64,000 nt of DNA from Bacteroidaceae bacterium (lineage in GTDB: Bacteria > Bacteroidota > Bacteroidia > Bacteroidales > Bacteroidaceae): contig JAGASY010000087.1 of the NCBI GenBank assembly GCA_017621515.1, positions 1-64,000 on the forward strand, written 5' to 3'. Shown here piece after piece: positions 16,877 to 26,459 of this stretch (the first letter of the stretch is position 1; each line of letters begins with the position of its first letter). A model generated the notes under the pieces. That model saw only the letters and a program-made list of their open reading frames with translations. It made no database searches and was not told where the DNA came from. The translations under genes were made by a program, and so were the position numbers.

Positions 16877-18142
16877 ATGAAAGTTCTAATGTTCGGGTGG
16901 GAATTCCCGCCAAAAATATATGGAGGTCTTGCTGTCGCTTCTTACGGAATAACCAAAGGATTAAGTCTGCAAAATGATATGGAAACGATTTTCTGCATGC
17001 CTAAACCATGTGGAGAGGAAGAAAAATTCCTGAGAATCGTAGGCATGAACCAAGTCCCTATCGTATGGCGTGATGTAGATTACAACTATGTAAAGTCGCG
17101 TATTCCTCACATGACTCCGGAAGACTATTATCGTTATCGCGATCATATATATGCTGATTTCTCATACATGAATGTAAATGATATGGGATGCATGGAATTT
17201 GCTGGTGGATATCCTCAGAATCTGCATGACGAAATCAACAACTTTTCTATTATTGCTGGAGTTGTGGCACGTTCGGAACAATTTGACATAATTCATGCAC
17301 ACGACTGGCTGACTTATCCAGCTGGAGTACATGCAAAGATGGTAAGCGGTAAACCACTCTGCATACATGTACATGCTACAGACTTTGACCGTTCACGTGG
17401 AAAAGTGAATCCGACGGTATATTCAATAGAGAAAAACGGTATGGACCATGCAGACTGCATCATGTGTGTTTCTGAACTTACACGACGTACTGTCATCAAT
17501 GAATACCATCAGAATCCTGCCAAGGTATTTGCCATGCATAATGCAGTGTATCCTCTCTCTCAGGAATGTCAGGACATTCCACGTCCGGACCATTCAAAAG
17601 AGAAGATTGTTACATTCCTCGGGCGTATCACAATGCAAAAAGGACCGGAGTATTTTGTTGAAGCTGCCGATTTGGTTCTGAAGAGAACACGCAATATCCG
17701 CTTCTGCATGGCTGGTTCAGGAGATATGATGAATGCCATGATTCAGCTTGTGGCAGAACGCGGCATAGCGGACAGATTCCACTTCCCGGGTTTTATGCGT
17801 GGCAAGCAAGTGTATGAATGCTACAAGAACAGTGATGTGTTCATCATGCCGTCTGTAAGTGAGCCATTCGGTATTGCACCGCTTGAGGCTATGCAGTGCG
17901 GAACTCCGTCTATTATCTCAAAACAATCCGGATGTGCAGAGATTCTGGACAAATGTATAAAAACGGATTATTGGGATATACATGCTATGGCTGATGCGAT
18001 ATATTCGATATGTACCAATCCATCACTTTTCAAATACTTGCAGGAAGAAGGCAAGAAGGAAGTTGACGGAATTACATGGGAAAAAGTCGGACAACGCATA
18101 CGCAAGCTTTATGACCAGACAATAGAGAACTACAACAAATAA
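16877..18142 (+). CDS. GT4-family glycosyltransferase, glycogen-synthase-like
   Basis: A 421-residue GT-B glycosyltransferase, cytoplasmic. The N-terminal MFGWEFPPKIYGGLAVASYG (residues 4-23) is the nucleotide-sugar/acceptor loop seen in starch and glycogen synthases. FDIIHAHDWLTYPAG and CVSELTRR are typical GT4 elements. The C-terminal donor domain holds FLGRITMQKGPEYF and the EX7E motif with Glu329 and Glu337 (SEPFGIAPLEAMQCG). Between debranching enzyme and GH57, it probably builds or extends alpha-1,4-glucan from a sugar nucleotide. It differs from GT5 GlgA, and the donor (UDP- or ADP-glucose) cannot be told. Confidence 0.85.
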   Translation: MKVLMFGWEFPPKIYGGLAVASYGITKGLSLQNDMETIFCMPKPCGEEEKFLRIVGMNQVPIVWRDVDYNYVKSRIPHMTPEDYYRYRDHIYADFSYMNVNDMGCMEFAGGYPQNLHDEINNFSIIAGVVARSEQFDIIHAHDWLTYPAGVHAKMVSGKPLCIHVHATDFDRSRGKVNPTVYSIEKNGMDHADCIMCVSELTRRTVINEYHQNPAKVFAMHNAVYPLSQECQDIPRPDHSKEKIVTFLGRITMQKGPEYFVEAADLVLKRTRNIRFCMAGSGDMMNAMIQLVAERGIADRFHFPGFMRGKQVYECYKNSDVFIMPSVSEPFGIAPLEAMQCGTPSIISKQSGCAEILDKCIKTDYWDIHAMADAIYSICTNPSLFKYLQEEGKKEVDGITWEKVGQRIRKLYDQTIENYNK

Positions 18143-18221
18143 ACAATAACAAAAAATAGTTGGGGATAAATAGTTCGCATGAACGAATATCACCCAATGA
18201 AATAAATAGCAGAACAAGGTT

Positions 18222-19604
18222 ATGAAAACTATATGCCTTTATTTTGAGATTCATCAAATTATACACCTCAAGCGTTATCGTTTCTTCGACATAGGTCGTG
18301 ACCACTATTACTATGACGACTATGAAAATGAACGTTCTATTAATGATATAGCAGAACGGAGTTATGTACCGGCTCTTCATACACTCATTGACATGGCAAA
18401 AGAAAACCAAGGCTATTTCAAAGTAGCTCTTTCATTGTCAGGTGTAGGACTTGAGCAATTGGAATTTCATGCTCCACAAGTAGTCGATTTATTGCAAGAA
18501 CTTAACGACACAGGATGTGTTGAATTTCTCTGCGAACCATACTCACACGGTCTTGCCTCTCTGGCTAATGAGGAGAGTTTCCAAGACGAATGTATGCGTA
18601 TGAAGAACAAAATTAAGGAACTGTTCGGGCAGACACCTAAAGTATTCCGTAACTCATCACTTATCTATTCAGACGAAATCGGTGCACAGGTGGCAGCCAT
18701 GGGATTCAAAGGAATGCTCACAGAAGGAGCAAAACATGTACTCGGATGGAAATCACCACACTTCATTTATAACTGTGCTTTGAATCCTGATTTGAAGCTC
18801 CTTCTTCGAGACTATAAACTGTCAGATGATATAAGCTTGAGATTCAACAACTCAGACTGGAATGAATATCCATTGTTCGCAGACACTTACATGAACTGGA
18901 TTGCAGGTCTGCCAGAAGAAGAGCAGGTTATAAACATCTTCATGGAATTGTGCGCTCTTGGAATATTCCAGCCACTGAGTTCCAATATTCTTGAGTTTTT
19001 ACGTGCATTGCCAAAATGTGCAAAAGAACGCGGAATAACATTCTCTACTCCATCTGAACTTTGCACTAAGGGCAAGTCTGTAGGAAGTCTGGAAATTCCT
19101 TACAATGTATCTTGGGTTGATGAAGAACGCGACACAAGCTGCTGGCTCGGAAACATCATGCAGCGTGAAGCCTTTGACAAGTTGTACAGTGTGGCTGATC
19201 GTGTACGTATATGTACAGACCGCCGTATCAAACAAGATTGGGATTATCTTCAGGCATCCAACAATTTCCGTTTCATGACAACAAAACAGAGCAGTGTAAA
19301 CATAAATCGAGGAATATATGATAGTCCTTACGACGCTTTCACCAATTACATGAATATACTTGGTGATTTCATTTCTCGCGTTAATAGCCTGTATCCTGTT
19401 GATATGGATAATGAAGAACTCAATTCACTCCTTACTACAATCAAGAATCAAGGAGAAGAAATTGAAATTAAAGACAAGGAGATTGCAAAGCTTCAGAAGA
19501 AATTGGAAAAGCTAAATTCCACATCTGATGAAGGCGAAGCAAAGGTTAAATCTCCGGCAAAAAAGAGAACTACAAAGAAAGCTTCTGCTAAAAAAGAAGA
19601 ATAA
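18222..19604 (+). CDS. GH57-family alpha-glucan hydrolase/transferase
   Basis: A 460-residue protein of glycoside hydrolase family 57 (alpha-amylase or 4-alpha-glucanotransferase/branching type). It starts MKTICLYFEIHQ with the GH57 N-terminal strand, and FKVALSLSGVGLEQLE, CEPYSHGLASL and GMLTEGAKHVLGW are family signatures. The catalytic domain occupies about residues 1-390. Residues ~400-430 form a coiled coil (TIKNQGEEIEIKDKEIAKLQ), and the last ~25 residues are Lys/Ala/Ser/Thr-rich (KSPAKKRTTKKASAKKEE), like a histone-H1 tail. It is the last gene of the glycogen operon, followed by a terminator hairpin. Confidence 0.88.
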   Translation: MKTICLYFEIHQIIHLKRYRFFDIGRDHYYYDDYENERSINDIAERSYVPALHTLIDMAKENQGYFKVALSLSGVGLEQLEFHAPQVVDLLQELNDTGCVEFLCEPYSHGLASLANEESFQDECMRMKNKIKELFGQTPKVFRNSSLIYSDEIGAQVAAMGFKGMLTEGAKHVLGWKSPHFIYNCALNPDLKLLLRDYKLSDDISLRFNNSDWNEYPLFADTYMNWIAGLPEEEQVINIFMELCALGIFQPLSSNILEFLRALPKCAKERGITFSTPSELCTKGKSVGSLEIPYNVSWVDEERDTSCWLGNIMQREAFDKLYSVADRVRICTDRRIKQDWDYLQASNNFRFMTTKQSSVNINRGIYDSPYDAFTNYMNILGDFISRVNSLYPVDMDNEELNSLLTTIKNQGEEIEIKDKEIAKLQKKLEKLNSTSDEGEAKVKSPAKKRTTKKASAKKEE

Positions 19605-19684
19605 TTGACTACAGACTCTGTATTATTTTAGCAGAATCAACAAACAATTATTTGATAAAAAGGTCTATACTTAGAATCATTTGA

Positions 19685-19715
19685 ATCCGGCAAACTCCTT
19701 ATGAGTTTGCCGGAT
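19685..19715 (+). terminator. Terminator of the glycogen operon
   Basis: ATCCGGCAAACTC and GAGTTTGCCGGAT are perfect 13-bp arms around CTTAT, followed by TTAATT. An ATG inside it (19701) is in frame with the next gene, but starting there would put the hairpin in the coding region, so the later ATG at 19731 is preferred. Confidence 0.85.
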
Positions 19716-19730
19716 TTAATTAGAATCACA

Positions 19731-20339
19731 ATGAAACTCGTATTAATTACCCACCTTTCATTTTTCCCGGAAGAAGCAGCGATAATCAATTCCCTATTTG
19801 ATGCAGGTCTGGATATACTTCATCTTAGGAAGCCAAATTCAGACCAAAGCCAATGTGAACAACTGCTCACAAAAATTGACAAACAATGGTATGACAGAAT
19901 TGTTGTGCATGACCATTTCTGCCTCAAAGATACATATCATCTCAAAGGCATACATCTAAATCGACGTAATCCGGAAATTCCAAACAATTACACAGGACAT
20001 ATCAGCCATTCATGCCATAGTATTAAAGAGGTGGAAATATGGAAGAACAAATGCAACTATGTTTTTCTCAGTCCTATTTTTAACAGTATCTCCAAAAAAG
20101 GATATATGTCAAATTTTTCGGAACAGGATATTATAAACGCACGACAAGCAGGAGTCATAGATGACAGAATCATTGCACTGGGTGGCATAGACATAAATAA
20201 TATATATCAAATTAAATCTTATGGGTTTGGAGGAGCAGCAATCATGGGAGGACTATGGAATTTATTCAGCGAAGATATACCCAGAGATACTCACATAGCT
20301 ACCAAATACTTAAAAAAATTATATGCTGCTGTAGATTAA
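19731..20339 (+). CDS. Thiamine-phosphate synthase family protein (ThiE/TenI-like)
   Basis: A 202-residue TIM-barrel protein of the TMP synthase/TenI superfamily. DAGLDILHLRKPN (around residues 27-39) is the phosphate/pyrimidine strand, and YHLKGIHLNRRN, ISHSCHSIKEVE, YVFLSPIFNSISKKGY and IALGGID follow in family order. True ThiE joins HMP-PP and thiazole phosphate; TenI-like relatives isomerise the thiazole. ThiE usually has an invariant DGVHLGQxD region, which here reads KGIHLNRRN, and no other thi genes are near, so the exact activity is uncertain. It precedes prs by 71 bases, but a separate candidate -7 element (TAACTTTG, 20375-20382) suggests prs has its own promoter. Confidence 0.75.
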   Translation: MKLVLITHLSFFPEEAAIINSLFDAGLDILHLRKPNSDQSQCEQLLTKIDKQWYDRIVVHDHFCLKDTYHLKGIHLNRRNPEIPNNYTGHISHSCHSIKEVEIWKNKCNYVFLSPIFNSISKKGYMSNFSEQDIINARQAGVIDDRIIALGGIDINNIYQIKSYGFGGAAIMGGLWNLFSEDIPRDTHIATKYLKKLYAAVD

Positions 20340-20410
20340 AAGTATAAAAGTAATGTCATATCTTCAAGAATTGTTAACTTTGCACCTGTTTATTAAAGCA
20401 CAATAAAAAA

Positions 20411-21349
20411 ATGAGCGAAAGTAAACCGTTTAAGGTATTTTCAGGTACAAAATCAAGGTATTTGGCAGAAAGAATATGCCAAAGCTTAGGTTGTCCGCTG
20501 GGCAATATGATAATTACACATTTTGCCGACGGAGAGTTTGCAGTTTCTTTTGAAGAGTCCATCCGAGGTCAGGATGTATTTCTCGTTCAGTCAACATTTC
20601 CAAACAGCGACAACCTCATGGAATTGTTGCTAATGGTAGATGCAGCAAAACGAGCTTCTGCACGTAGTATTATAGCTGTGTGTCCGTATTTCGGTTGGGC
20701 GCGTCAAGATCGCAAGGACAAACCAAGAGTCAGCATCGGAGCAAAACTTGTGGCAGATCTATTGAGCGTTGCAGGAATTGACCGCTTGATAACAATGGAC
20801 TTACATGCAGACCAGATTCAAGGATTTTTCAACGTACCAGTTGACCACCTTTACGGTTCACTTGTATCTATACCATATATAGAATCTCTTCAACTCGACA
20901 ATCTTGTCATTGCCACTCCTGACGTGGGCGGTTCTAAACGTGCAAGTCTATATAGTAAAAAACTTGGAGTACCTCTTGTACTGTGCAATAAAACAAGAGA
21001 AAGAGCAAATGTTGTCAGCAGCATACAAATAATTGGTGATGTAAAAGACAAGAATGTGATTCTGGTCGATGACATGGTAGATACAGCGGGAACTATCACA
21101 AAAGCAGCTGATGAGATGATGAAAGCCGGAGCTAAAAGTGTACGCGCAGTAGCAACCCATTGTGTCATGAGTGAGCCAGCAAGTGACCGTGTACAGAACT
21201 CTTCACTTGTAGAGATAGTATTTTCTGACAGTATTCCATACACTCAGAAATGTGCTAAAGTAAAACAATTGTCTGTAGCAAACATGTTTGCAAAAGCCAT
21301 TCACTGTGTAGAATGTAATGAATCAGTAAGTTCACAGTTTGATTTCTAA
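20411..21349 (+). CDS. prs: Ribose-phosphate pyrophosphokinase
   Basis: A 312-residue PRPP synthetase: ribose 5-phosphate plus ATP gives PRPP and AMP, feeding purine, pyrimidine, histidine and NAD synthesis. VFSGTKSRYLAERICQSLG starts the fold. The ATP/flexible region has PYFGWARQDRKDKPR (about residues 95-109), the metal-binding loop is DLHADQIQGFF, and the PRPP-binding signature VDDMVDTAGTITKAA lies near residues 219-233. Length is standard. The ATG follows 71 bases of non-coding DNA after the ThiE-like gene. A strong hairpin closes the gene. Confidence 0.97.
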   Translation: MSESKPFKVFSGTKSRYLAERICQSLGCPLGNMIITHFADGEFAVSFEESIRGQDVFLVQSTFPNSDNLMELLLMVDAAKRASARSIIAVCPYFGWARQDRKDKPRVSIGAKLVADLLSVAGIDRLITMDLHADQIQGFFNVPVDHLYGSLVSIPYIESLQLDNLVIATPDVGGSKRASLYSKKLGVPLVLCNKTRERANVVSSIQIIGDVKDKNVILVDDMVDTAGTITKAADEMMKAGAKSVRAVATHCVMSEPASDRVQNSSLVEIVFSDSIPYTQKCAKVKQLSVANMFAKAIHCVECNESVSSQFDF

Positions 21350-21361
21350 AAAAAGAATAGA

Positions 21362-21410
21362 ATAAACGATGAAAAGTTTTTGGTTTATTGAAAACTTTTC
21401 ATCGTTTATT
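21362..21410 (+). terminator. Terminator of prs
   Basis: AAACGATGAAAAGTTTT and AAAACTTTTCATCGTTT are perfect arms around about 11 bases, followed by ATTTTGTTT. An in-frame ATG inside the hairpin (21369) is not the start of the next gene. Confidence 0.85.
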
Positions 21411-21449
21411 TTGTTTATATTTCATATTACAAACTTCAATTATAGAATC

Positions 21450-22031
21450 ATGAACAAATCTCCAATGCTAATTCTTGCCATTGCAGCGTTATCTGTTACA
21501 GCTTGTAACGGTAATACGAAAGACAAGAAAGACACAGCAGAAAACACCCCTACAGAAATTGCGGATATCATGGAAGAGTCGGATGATGAAATGTCAACGA
21601 ATGGCATAGTAGTAGGTTCTGCATACAAGGATTTCACATTAAAGACTCCTGAAGGAGAAGAAAAATCATTATCAGAACTGATGCAAGGACACAAACTGGT
21701 ACTTGTTGACTTTTGGGCAAGCTGGTGCGGTCCATGTCGCCAAGAAATGCCTAATGTCGTGGCAGTATATGAAGAGTTCAAACCTTTTGGTCTTGAAATT
21801 GTGGGTGTGTCTTTCGATACTAATAATGAAAGCTGGAAATCAGCAATAGAAAAACTTGGCATCACATGGCCACAAATATCAGACTTGAACGGATGGGATA
21901 GTTCTGCCGGACGTCTTTATGATGTGAACTCAATACCTTGCACAATGCTTATTAACGACAAGGGTATAATTGTCGCAAAAGACCTGCGTGGCGACAATTT
22001 ACGAGAGAAGATTGCAGAATTAATAAAATAA
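21450..22031 (+). CDS. TlpA-like thioredoxin-fold lipoprotein
   Basis: A 193-residue envelope thiol-disulfide protein. MNKSPMLILAIAALSVTACNG is a lipoprotein signal (given in parts: lipobox SVTAC, lipidated Cys19), so it is membrane-anchored and faces the periplasm. A ~30-residue polar linker follows. The thioredoxin fold starts near residue 55, and the CXXC motif is WCGPC (Cys93, Cys96) in FWASWCGPCRQEM. The cis-Pro loop is NSIPCTM. Such proteins reduce disulfides in the periplasm, for example in cytochrome c assembly. The start at 21450 is set by the signal peptide and by the prs terminator upstream. Confidence 0.88.
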   Translation: MNKSPMLILAIAALSVTACNGNTKDKKDTAENTPTEIADIMEESDDEMSTNGIVVGSAYKDFTLKTPEGEEKSLSELMQGHKLVLVDFWASWCGPCRQEMPNVVAVYEEFKPFGLEIVGVSFDTNNESWKSAIEKLGITWPQISDLNGWDSSAGRLYDVNSIPCTMLINDKGIIVAKDLRGDNLREKIAELIK

Positions 22032-22049
22032 GGTTTCCATAAATCCTTA

Positions 22050-22110
22050 TATAGAAACAGAATGAGGGGAATGGTGACATGTTCACCATTCCCCTCATTC
22101 TGTTTCTATA
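22050..22110. terminator. Perfect 28-bp bidirectional terminator
   Basis: Arms 22050-22077 and 22083-22110 are a perfect 28-bp inverted repeat (cores GAGGGGAATGGTGA and TCACCATTCCCCTC) with a 5-base loop. It lies between the convergent tlpA-like and valS genes, 16 bases from the valS stop. It is unusually long and perfect for a terminator. Confidence 0.85.
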
Positions 22111-22125
22111 AGGATCCAATCCACA

Positions 22126-24807
22126 CTACATTTTCAATCTTGCAATACTTTCTTTGAGAGCCGCAATCTTTGTTTCCGCATCGCTCTGCTTCTTGCGTTC
22201 AAGTTCAACAACCTGAGCTGGAGCATGAGCCACAAACTTCTCATTCTGCAACTTTTTCTTTACTCCAACCAAGAAGCCTTCAAGATGTGCAAGTTCTGCT
22301 TCCATCTTCTTCAACTCAGCATCTTTATCTATAAGCGAACCAAGCGGCACAGCAAATTCCGTTGTTCCAACCATGAATGCTGAAGAACCGTCACCCTTTT
22401 GCTTAACCACGTTTACTTCCGACAGATTCGCCATCTTTACAATCAAAGAAACCAAAGTAGCAACAGGATTCTTTCCAACAACCTCAAGTGAAAGCGGTTC
22501 TTTTGGTGCAATGTTCTTCTGGTTACGGACAGCACGTACATTTGCCACAATATCCTTCATAACTTCTACTTCCGCAATAAGAACCTTGTCCTCCTCGCTC
22601 ATAGCTGCAAGTTCCAGCTTCTCCGTCATAATACTTTCTCCATCTTTCCGGTCATAGATATTCTGCCAGATTTCTTCTGTAATGAATGGCATGAACGGAT
22701 GTATGACCTTCATCAACACATCAAAGAAGCGCAATGTCTCCGAGTAAGTCACCTTATCTATCGGTTTCATATACGCAGGTTTAACCATTTCAAGATACCA
22801 GCCGGAGAATTCATCTGTAAACAACTTGAAAACGGACATCAATGCCTCGCTCAAACGATACTTAGAGAAAAGATCTTCAATCTCAGCACAAATCTCCTTT
22901 ATTTTTGCATCAAACCACTTAACAGCAATCCTTGAGTTTTCTGGTTGCGGTTCATCTGCCACATTCCAACCTTTCACAAGACGGAACGCATTCCATATTT
23001 TATTACAGAATCCCAATCCCTGCTTACACAACGACTCGTCAAACAATATATCATTTCCAGCAGGAGCTGCAAGCAACATTCCCATACGCACTCCATCCGC
23101 TCCATACTGATCAATCAGCAACAACGGATCCGGCGAATTTCCAAGTTGCTTTGACATCTTGCGTCCAAGATTATCACGAACAATTCCTGTGAAATACACA
23201 TTACGGAATGGCATCTTTCCCTGATATTCATACCCTGCCATAATCATACGTGCCACCCAGAAGAAAATAATATCCGGCCCTGTCACAAGATCACAAGTTG
23301 GATAATAATAATTCAGTTCCTCATTACCCGGATTATTAATTCCATCAAACAAACTGATAGGCCACAACCATGAAGAGAACCATGTGTCAAGCGCATCTTC
23401 TTCCTGACGCAAGTCAGCTTCTGTCAGATTCTCATCTCCTGTTTTCTCTTTTGCAAGACGCAAAGCCTCCTCTTTTGTCTCAGCAACCACAAATCCTCCC
23501 TGAGGCAAATAATAAGCAGGAATACGATGTCCCCACCACAACTGGCGGCTGATACACCAATCCTTGATATTTTCAAGCCAGTTCTTATAAGTAACCTTAT
23601 ATTTTGCAGGATAGAACTTAATCTCATCATTCATGACCGGAGGCAGAGCCAAATCAGCAAAATGCTGCATGGAAATAAACCACTGCATAGAAAGCTTCGG
23701 CTCGATAGGCACACCTGTACGCTCCGAACATCCCACCTTGTTTGTATAGTCCTCAACCTTTTCCAGTAGTCCGGCAGCAGCAAGGTCTTTTTCAATCTGC
23801 TTTCTGACATCAAAACGATCCATGCCCACATACATACCGGCAGCTTCCGACAAAGTTCCATTGTCATTGAATATGTCAATGCTTTCCAAATTATGCTTAT
23901 CACCAAGCATATAGTCATTCACATCGTGTGCCGGAGTCACTTTCAAACATCCCGTACCAAACTCTACATCCACATAATCATCCTCAATCACAGGAATCAC
24001 ACGATTAACCAACGGAACAATGACTTTCTTTCCAGACAACCAACGGTTCTTCGGGTCTGCCGGATTAATACACATGGCTGTATCGCCCATGATTGTCTCC
24101 GGACGGGTAGTAGCTACAACCGCATAGCATCTTCCGCTGTCATCCTTGTGCACCACACATCCCTCAGACACATTATCCGCACAGCACTCTCCATCTACAT
24201 AATATCTGAGATAATAAAGCTTGGAATGCTCCTCCTTATATATAACCTCCTCATCGCTCAGAGCGGTCATCGCCTTCGGGTCCCAATTGACCATTCTCAC
24301 ACCACGATAAATAAGTCCCTTGCGATAAAGGTCAACAAAGACTTTTATCACACTCTTTGAGCGTACCTCATCCATAGTGAATGCGGTTCTGTCCCAGTCG
24401 CAGCTGGCACCCAGACGACGCAACTGCTTCAAAATGATACCGCCATGCTCGTCAGTCCATTCCCATGCATATTTAAGAAACTCCTCACGAGTAAGGTCGC
24501 TCTTCTTTATACCTCTCTCTGCAAGCCTGTTTACCACCTTAGCTTCGGTAGCAATAGAGGCATGGTCAGTTCCCGGCACCCAACAAGCATTCTTTCCGTT
24601 CATCCTTGCTTTTCTCACAAGAATATCCTGAATTGTCTCGTTAAGCATGTGCCCCATGTGCAAAACTCCAGTCACGTTTGGTGGCGGAATAACTATAGTA
24701 TAAGGTTCACGACCATCAGGCTTAGAACTGAAAAGCTTGTGGTCCATCCAATATTGATACCACTTCCCTTCCACATCCAGCGGAGTGTATTTACTTGCTA
24801 ATTCCAT
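22126..24807 (-). CDS. valS: Valine--tRNA ligase
   Basis: An 893-residue class Ia aminoacyl-tRNA synthetase charging tRNA-Val in the cytoplasm. The HIGH-type motif is HMGH (residues 50-53) in [14 protein letters not shown]. The editing (CP1) domain holds [13 protein letters not shown] and [16 protein letters not shown]. The KMSKS-type motif is KMSKQ near residue 530 ([14 protein letters not shown]). The C-terminus has the ValS-specific coiled coil ([19 protein letters not shown]). Length is typical. On the minus strand a TATCTTTG at 24872-24865 is a likely -7 element, and a 16-bp palindrome TTCTATATTTATAGAA (24841-24856) lies in the first bases of the predicted mRNA. Bases 24808-25054 hold nothing else recognisable. 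Confidence 0.98.
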   Translation of the reverse strand: MELASKYTPLDVEGKWYQYWMDHKLFSSKPDGREPYTIVIPPPNVTGVLHMGHMLNETIQDILVRKARMNGKNACWVPGTDHASIATEAKVVNRLAERGIKKSDLTREEFLKYAWEWTDEHGGIILKQLRRLGASCDWDRTAFTMDEVRSKSVIKVFVDLYRKGLIYRGVRMVNWDPKAMTALSDEEVIYKEEHSKLYYLRYYVDGECCADNVSEGCVVHKDDSGRCYAVVATTRPETIMGDTAMCINPADPKNRWLSGKKVIVPLVNRVIPVIEDDYVDVEFGTGCLKVTPAHDVNDYMLGDKHNLESIDIFNDNGTLSEAAGMYVGMDRFDVRKQIEKDLAAAGLLEKVEDYTNKVGCSERTGVPIEPKLSMQWFISMQHFADLALPPVMNDEIKFYPAKYKVTYKNWLENIKDWCISRQLWWGHRIPAYYLPQGGFVVAETKEEALRLAKEKTGDENLTEADLRQEEDALDTWFSSWLWPISLFDGINNPGNEELNYYYPTCDLVTGPDIIFFWVARMIMAGYEYQGKMPFRNVYFTGIVRDNLGRKMSKQLGNSPDPLLLIDQYGADGVRMGMLLAAPAGNDILFDESLCKQGLGFCNKIWNAFRLVKGWNVADEPQPENSRIAVKWFDAKIKEICAEIEDLFSKYRLSEALMSVFKLFTDEFSGWYLEMVKPAYMKPIDKVTYSETLRFFDVLMKVIHPFMPFITEEIWQNIYDRKDGESIMTEKLELAAMSEEDKVLIAEVEVMKDIVANVRAVRNQKNIAPKEPLSLEVVGKNPVATLVSLIVKMANLSEVNVVKQKGDGSSAFMVGTTEFAVPLGSLIDKDAELKKMEAELAHLEGFLVGVKKKLQNEKFVAHAPAQVVELERKKQSDAETKIAALKESIARLKM

Positions 24808-25054
24808 GTTTTATTTATGTTTTCGTCTTGATAATTCTAATTCTATATTTATAGAAAATTACTGCAAAGATACGGATTATGAAAACTTATTTAAAATTTA
24901 TCCATTACATTTTGAGAAATTCATATTTTTCATACACACAATATCCTCAGCACACCTACAAATCACATTCGCTTGTAGAATGTCTTATTTCTACAAATTT
25001 ACTTCCTATTTAATAAATCCTTCGCAAAAAACCAACAAGAAAGAAACTTCATAC

Positions 25055-25816
25055 TCATATAAACAATTCGTTGTCTTTTCTTATAGAACAGAGCGGACGC
25101 AGTTTCTCTGTTATCACCGTCTCCAATTGTCCTATTCCTCTGGACTTCGTTGGACAGACAGCAATACAACGCATACAAGATATACAGACATCCTTGTTGA
25201 CAACTCTGAGATTATCCATAGGTATGGCATCTACAGGACATAATTCTCTACATACTCCACAACCATTACAAAGTTCATTCGCTTCAGGAAAAGGTCCAAT
25301 ATTGTAAGGTTTATAAGGATGTTTACCTGGCAACACCAAGGGTATATAGTCATTATCGGTTTCTATTCTTTTCATGATGAGGGCTGCATAATCCATCAAA
25401 TCCTGACGGTCTTTCGCATCAAGTCGTCCAGCACCATACACCCGGGAAATACTGTGTTCTGCCACAGCCCCTATGGCAGCCACCACACGAAACCCCATAT
25501 CTGTTGCCACATCTTGCATTTCAAGCAAAGCATCATCATAAGCTCTGTTACCATAGACAGCCACTATAACACATCGGGCATGACCACTCTTGATACAACG
25601 CAATCTTTTCACAGCCACAGCCGGTACACGTCCAGCAAATACAGGCATAGCTATGACAACCAAATCATTTGTTGATATATCCGGTGTCTCTATCCGACTA
25701 TCCTTCAGACACAGGTCAGTAAGAATTATCTCTCTACCGAATCCCTCACAAAGACAATCGACCACATTCTTTGTACCTCCAGTCGGACTGAATTGAATTT
25801 GATGTATCTTCATCAT
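25055..25816 (-). CDS. EFR1-type ferredoxin with flavodoxin-like domain
   Basis: A 253-residue electron carrier. Residues 1-~150 are flavodoxin-like: IQFSPTGGTKNVV (FMN-phosphate loop, about 7-19), AMPVFAGRVPAVAV (57-70) and VAVYGNRAYDDAL. The C-terminal third has two 4Fe-4S motifs, CNGCGVCRELCP and CISCMRCIAVCP, the standard two-cluster ferredoxin pattern. This is the organisation of the EFR1 family found in anaerobes. Partners are unknown. It is on the same strand as YigZ and DUF1015, 52 bases after YigZ, so it may be the last gene of that operon. Confidence 0.85.
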   Translation of the reverse strand: MMKIHQIQFSPTGGTKNVVDCLCEGFGREIILTDLCLKDSRIETPDISTNDLVVIAMPVFAGRVPAVAVKRLRCIKSGHARCVIVAVYGNRAYDDALLEMQDVATDMGFRVVAAIGAVAEHSISRVYGAGRLDAKDRQDLMDYAALIMKRIETDNDYIPLVLPGKHPYKPYNIGPFPEANELCNGCGVCRELCPVDAIPMDNLRVVNKDVCISCMRCIAVCPTKSRGIGQLETVITEKLRPLCSIRKDNELFI

Positions 25817-25868
25817 TTTATTATCTCTTTATGACATATTTCCAATGAAAAATCCGAATCAACCATCC

Positions 25869-26459
25869 TTACTGCACTCTCAGCGTCTCCACCTTCTCCA
25901 GTCTCTCGCGCAATCGGGGCATGTTTCCGCGACGTATGCGCAAAGTCATGGAACAATCCGTATCATATCCTTGCTCCACAATCTTCGGGTTTTCTTCTTT
26001 CACAATGCGCATGACATCGTTCATGAAAGGATATTCAAAGAAAAAAGTAATGTCCTCATCCACAGTCTTCTCTACGACAGTGGCAGCAGCTATAGCCTCG
26101 GAAGCCGCCATACGATAAGCCACTATCAAGCCACTCGTACCCAACTTGATTCCGCCAAAATAGCGCACTACCACAATCAAGATGTTTGTCAGACTGTTTG
26201 AATTTATCTGACCGAGAATAGGCTTCCCCGCCGTACCGGAAGGCTCACCATTGTCATTGGCACGGAAATCCAGACGGTCGGCACCAAGCATATAGGCATA
26301 GCATACATGGCGAGCATCATAGTATTTCTTTTGATACTCAGCCACATATTCCTTCACTTCGTCAACGGTCTCGACATGAAGAGCGAAAGCAAGAAACTTG
26401 CTCCGCTTCTCCGTGTAGATACCCTCCGAAAGTCCTTCTATCGTCAAATAACTATCCAT
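25869..26459 (-). CDS. YigZ/IMPACT family protein (UPF0029)
   Basis: A 196-residue protein of the widespread YigZ family. The N-terminal UPF0029/Impact domain contains KRSKFLAFA, YDARHVCYAY and the hallmark NDNGEPSGTAGKPIL, followed by VVVRYFGGIKLGTSGL. The C-terminal ~70 residues form the smaller DUF1949-type domain. The cellular role is not settled in bacteria; the eukaryotic relative IMPACT affects translation control. The ATG at 26459 shares one base with the TGA of DUF1015 (TGATG), so the two are translationally coupled. Confidence 0.9.
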   Translation of the reverse strand: MDSYLTIEGLSEGIYTEKRSKFLAFALHVETVDEVKEYVAEYQKKYYDARHVCYAYMLGADRLDFRANDNGEPSGTAGKPILGQINSNSLTNILIVVVRYFGGIKLGTSGLIVAYRMAASEAIAAATVVEKTVDEDITFFFEYPFMNDVMRIVKEENPKIVEQGYDTDCSMTLRIRRGNMPRLRERLEKVETLRVQ

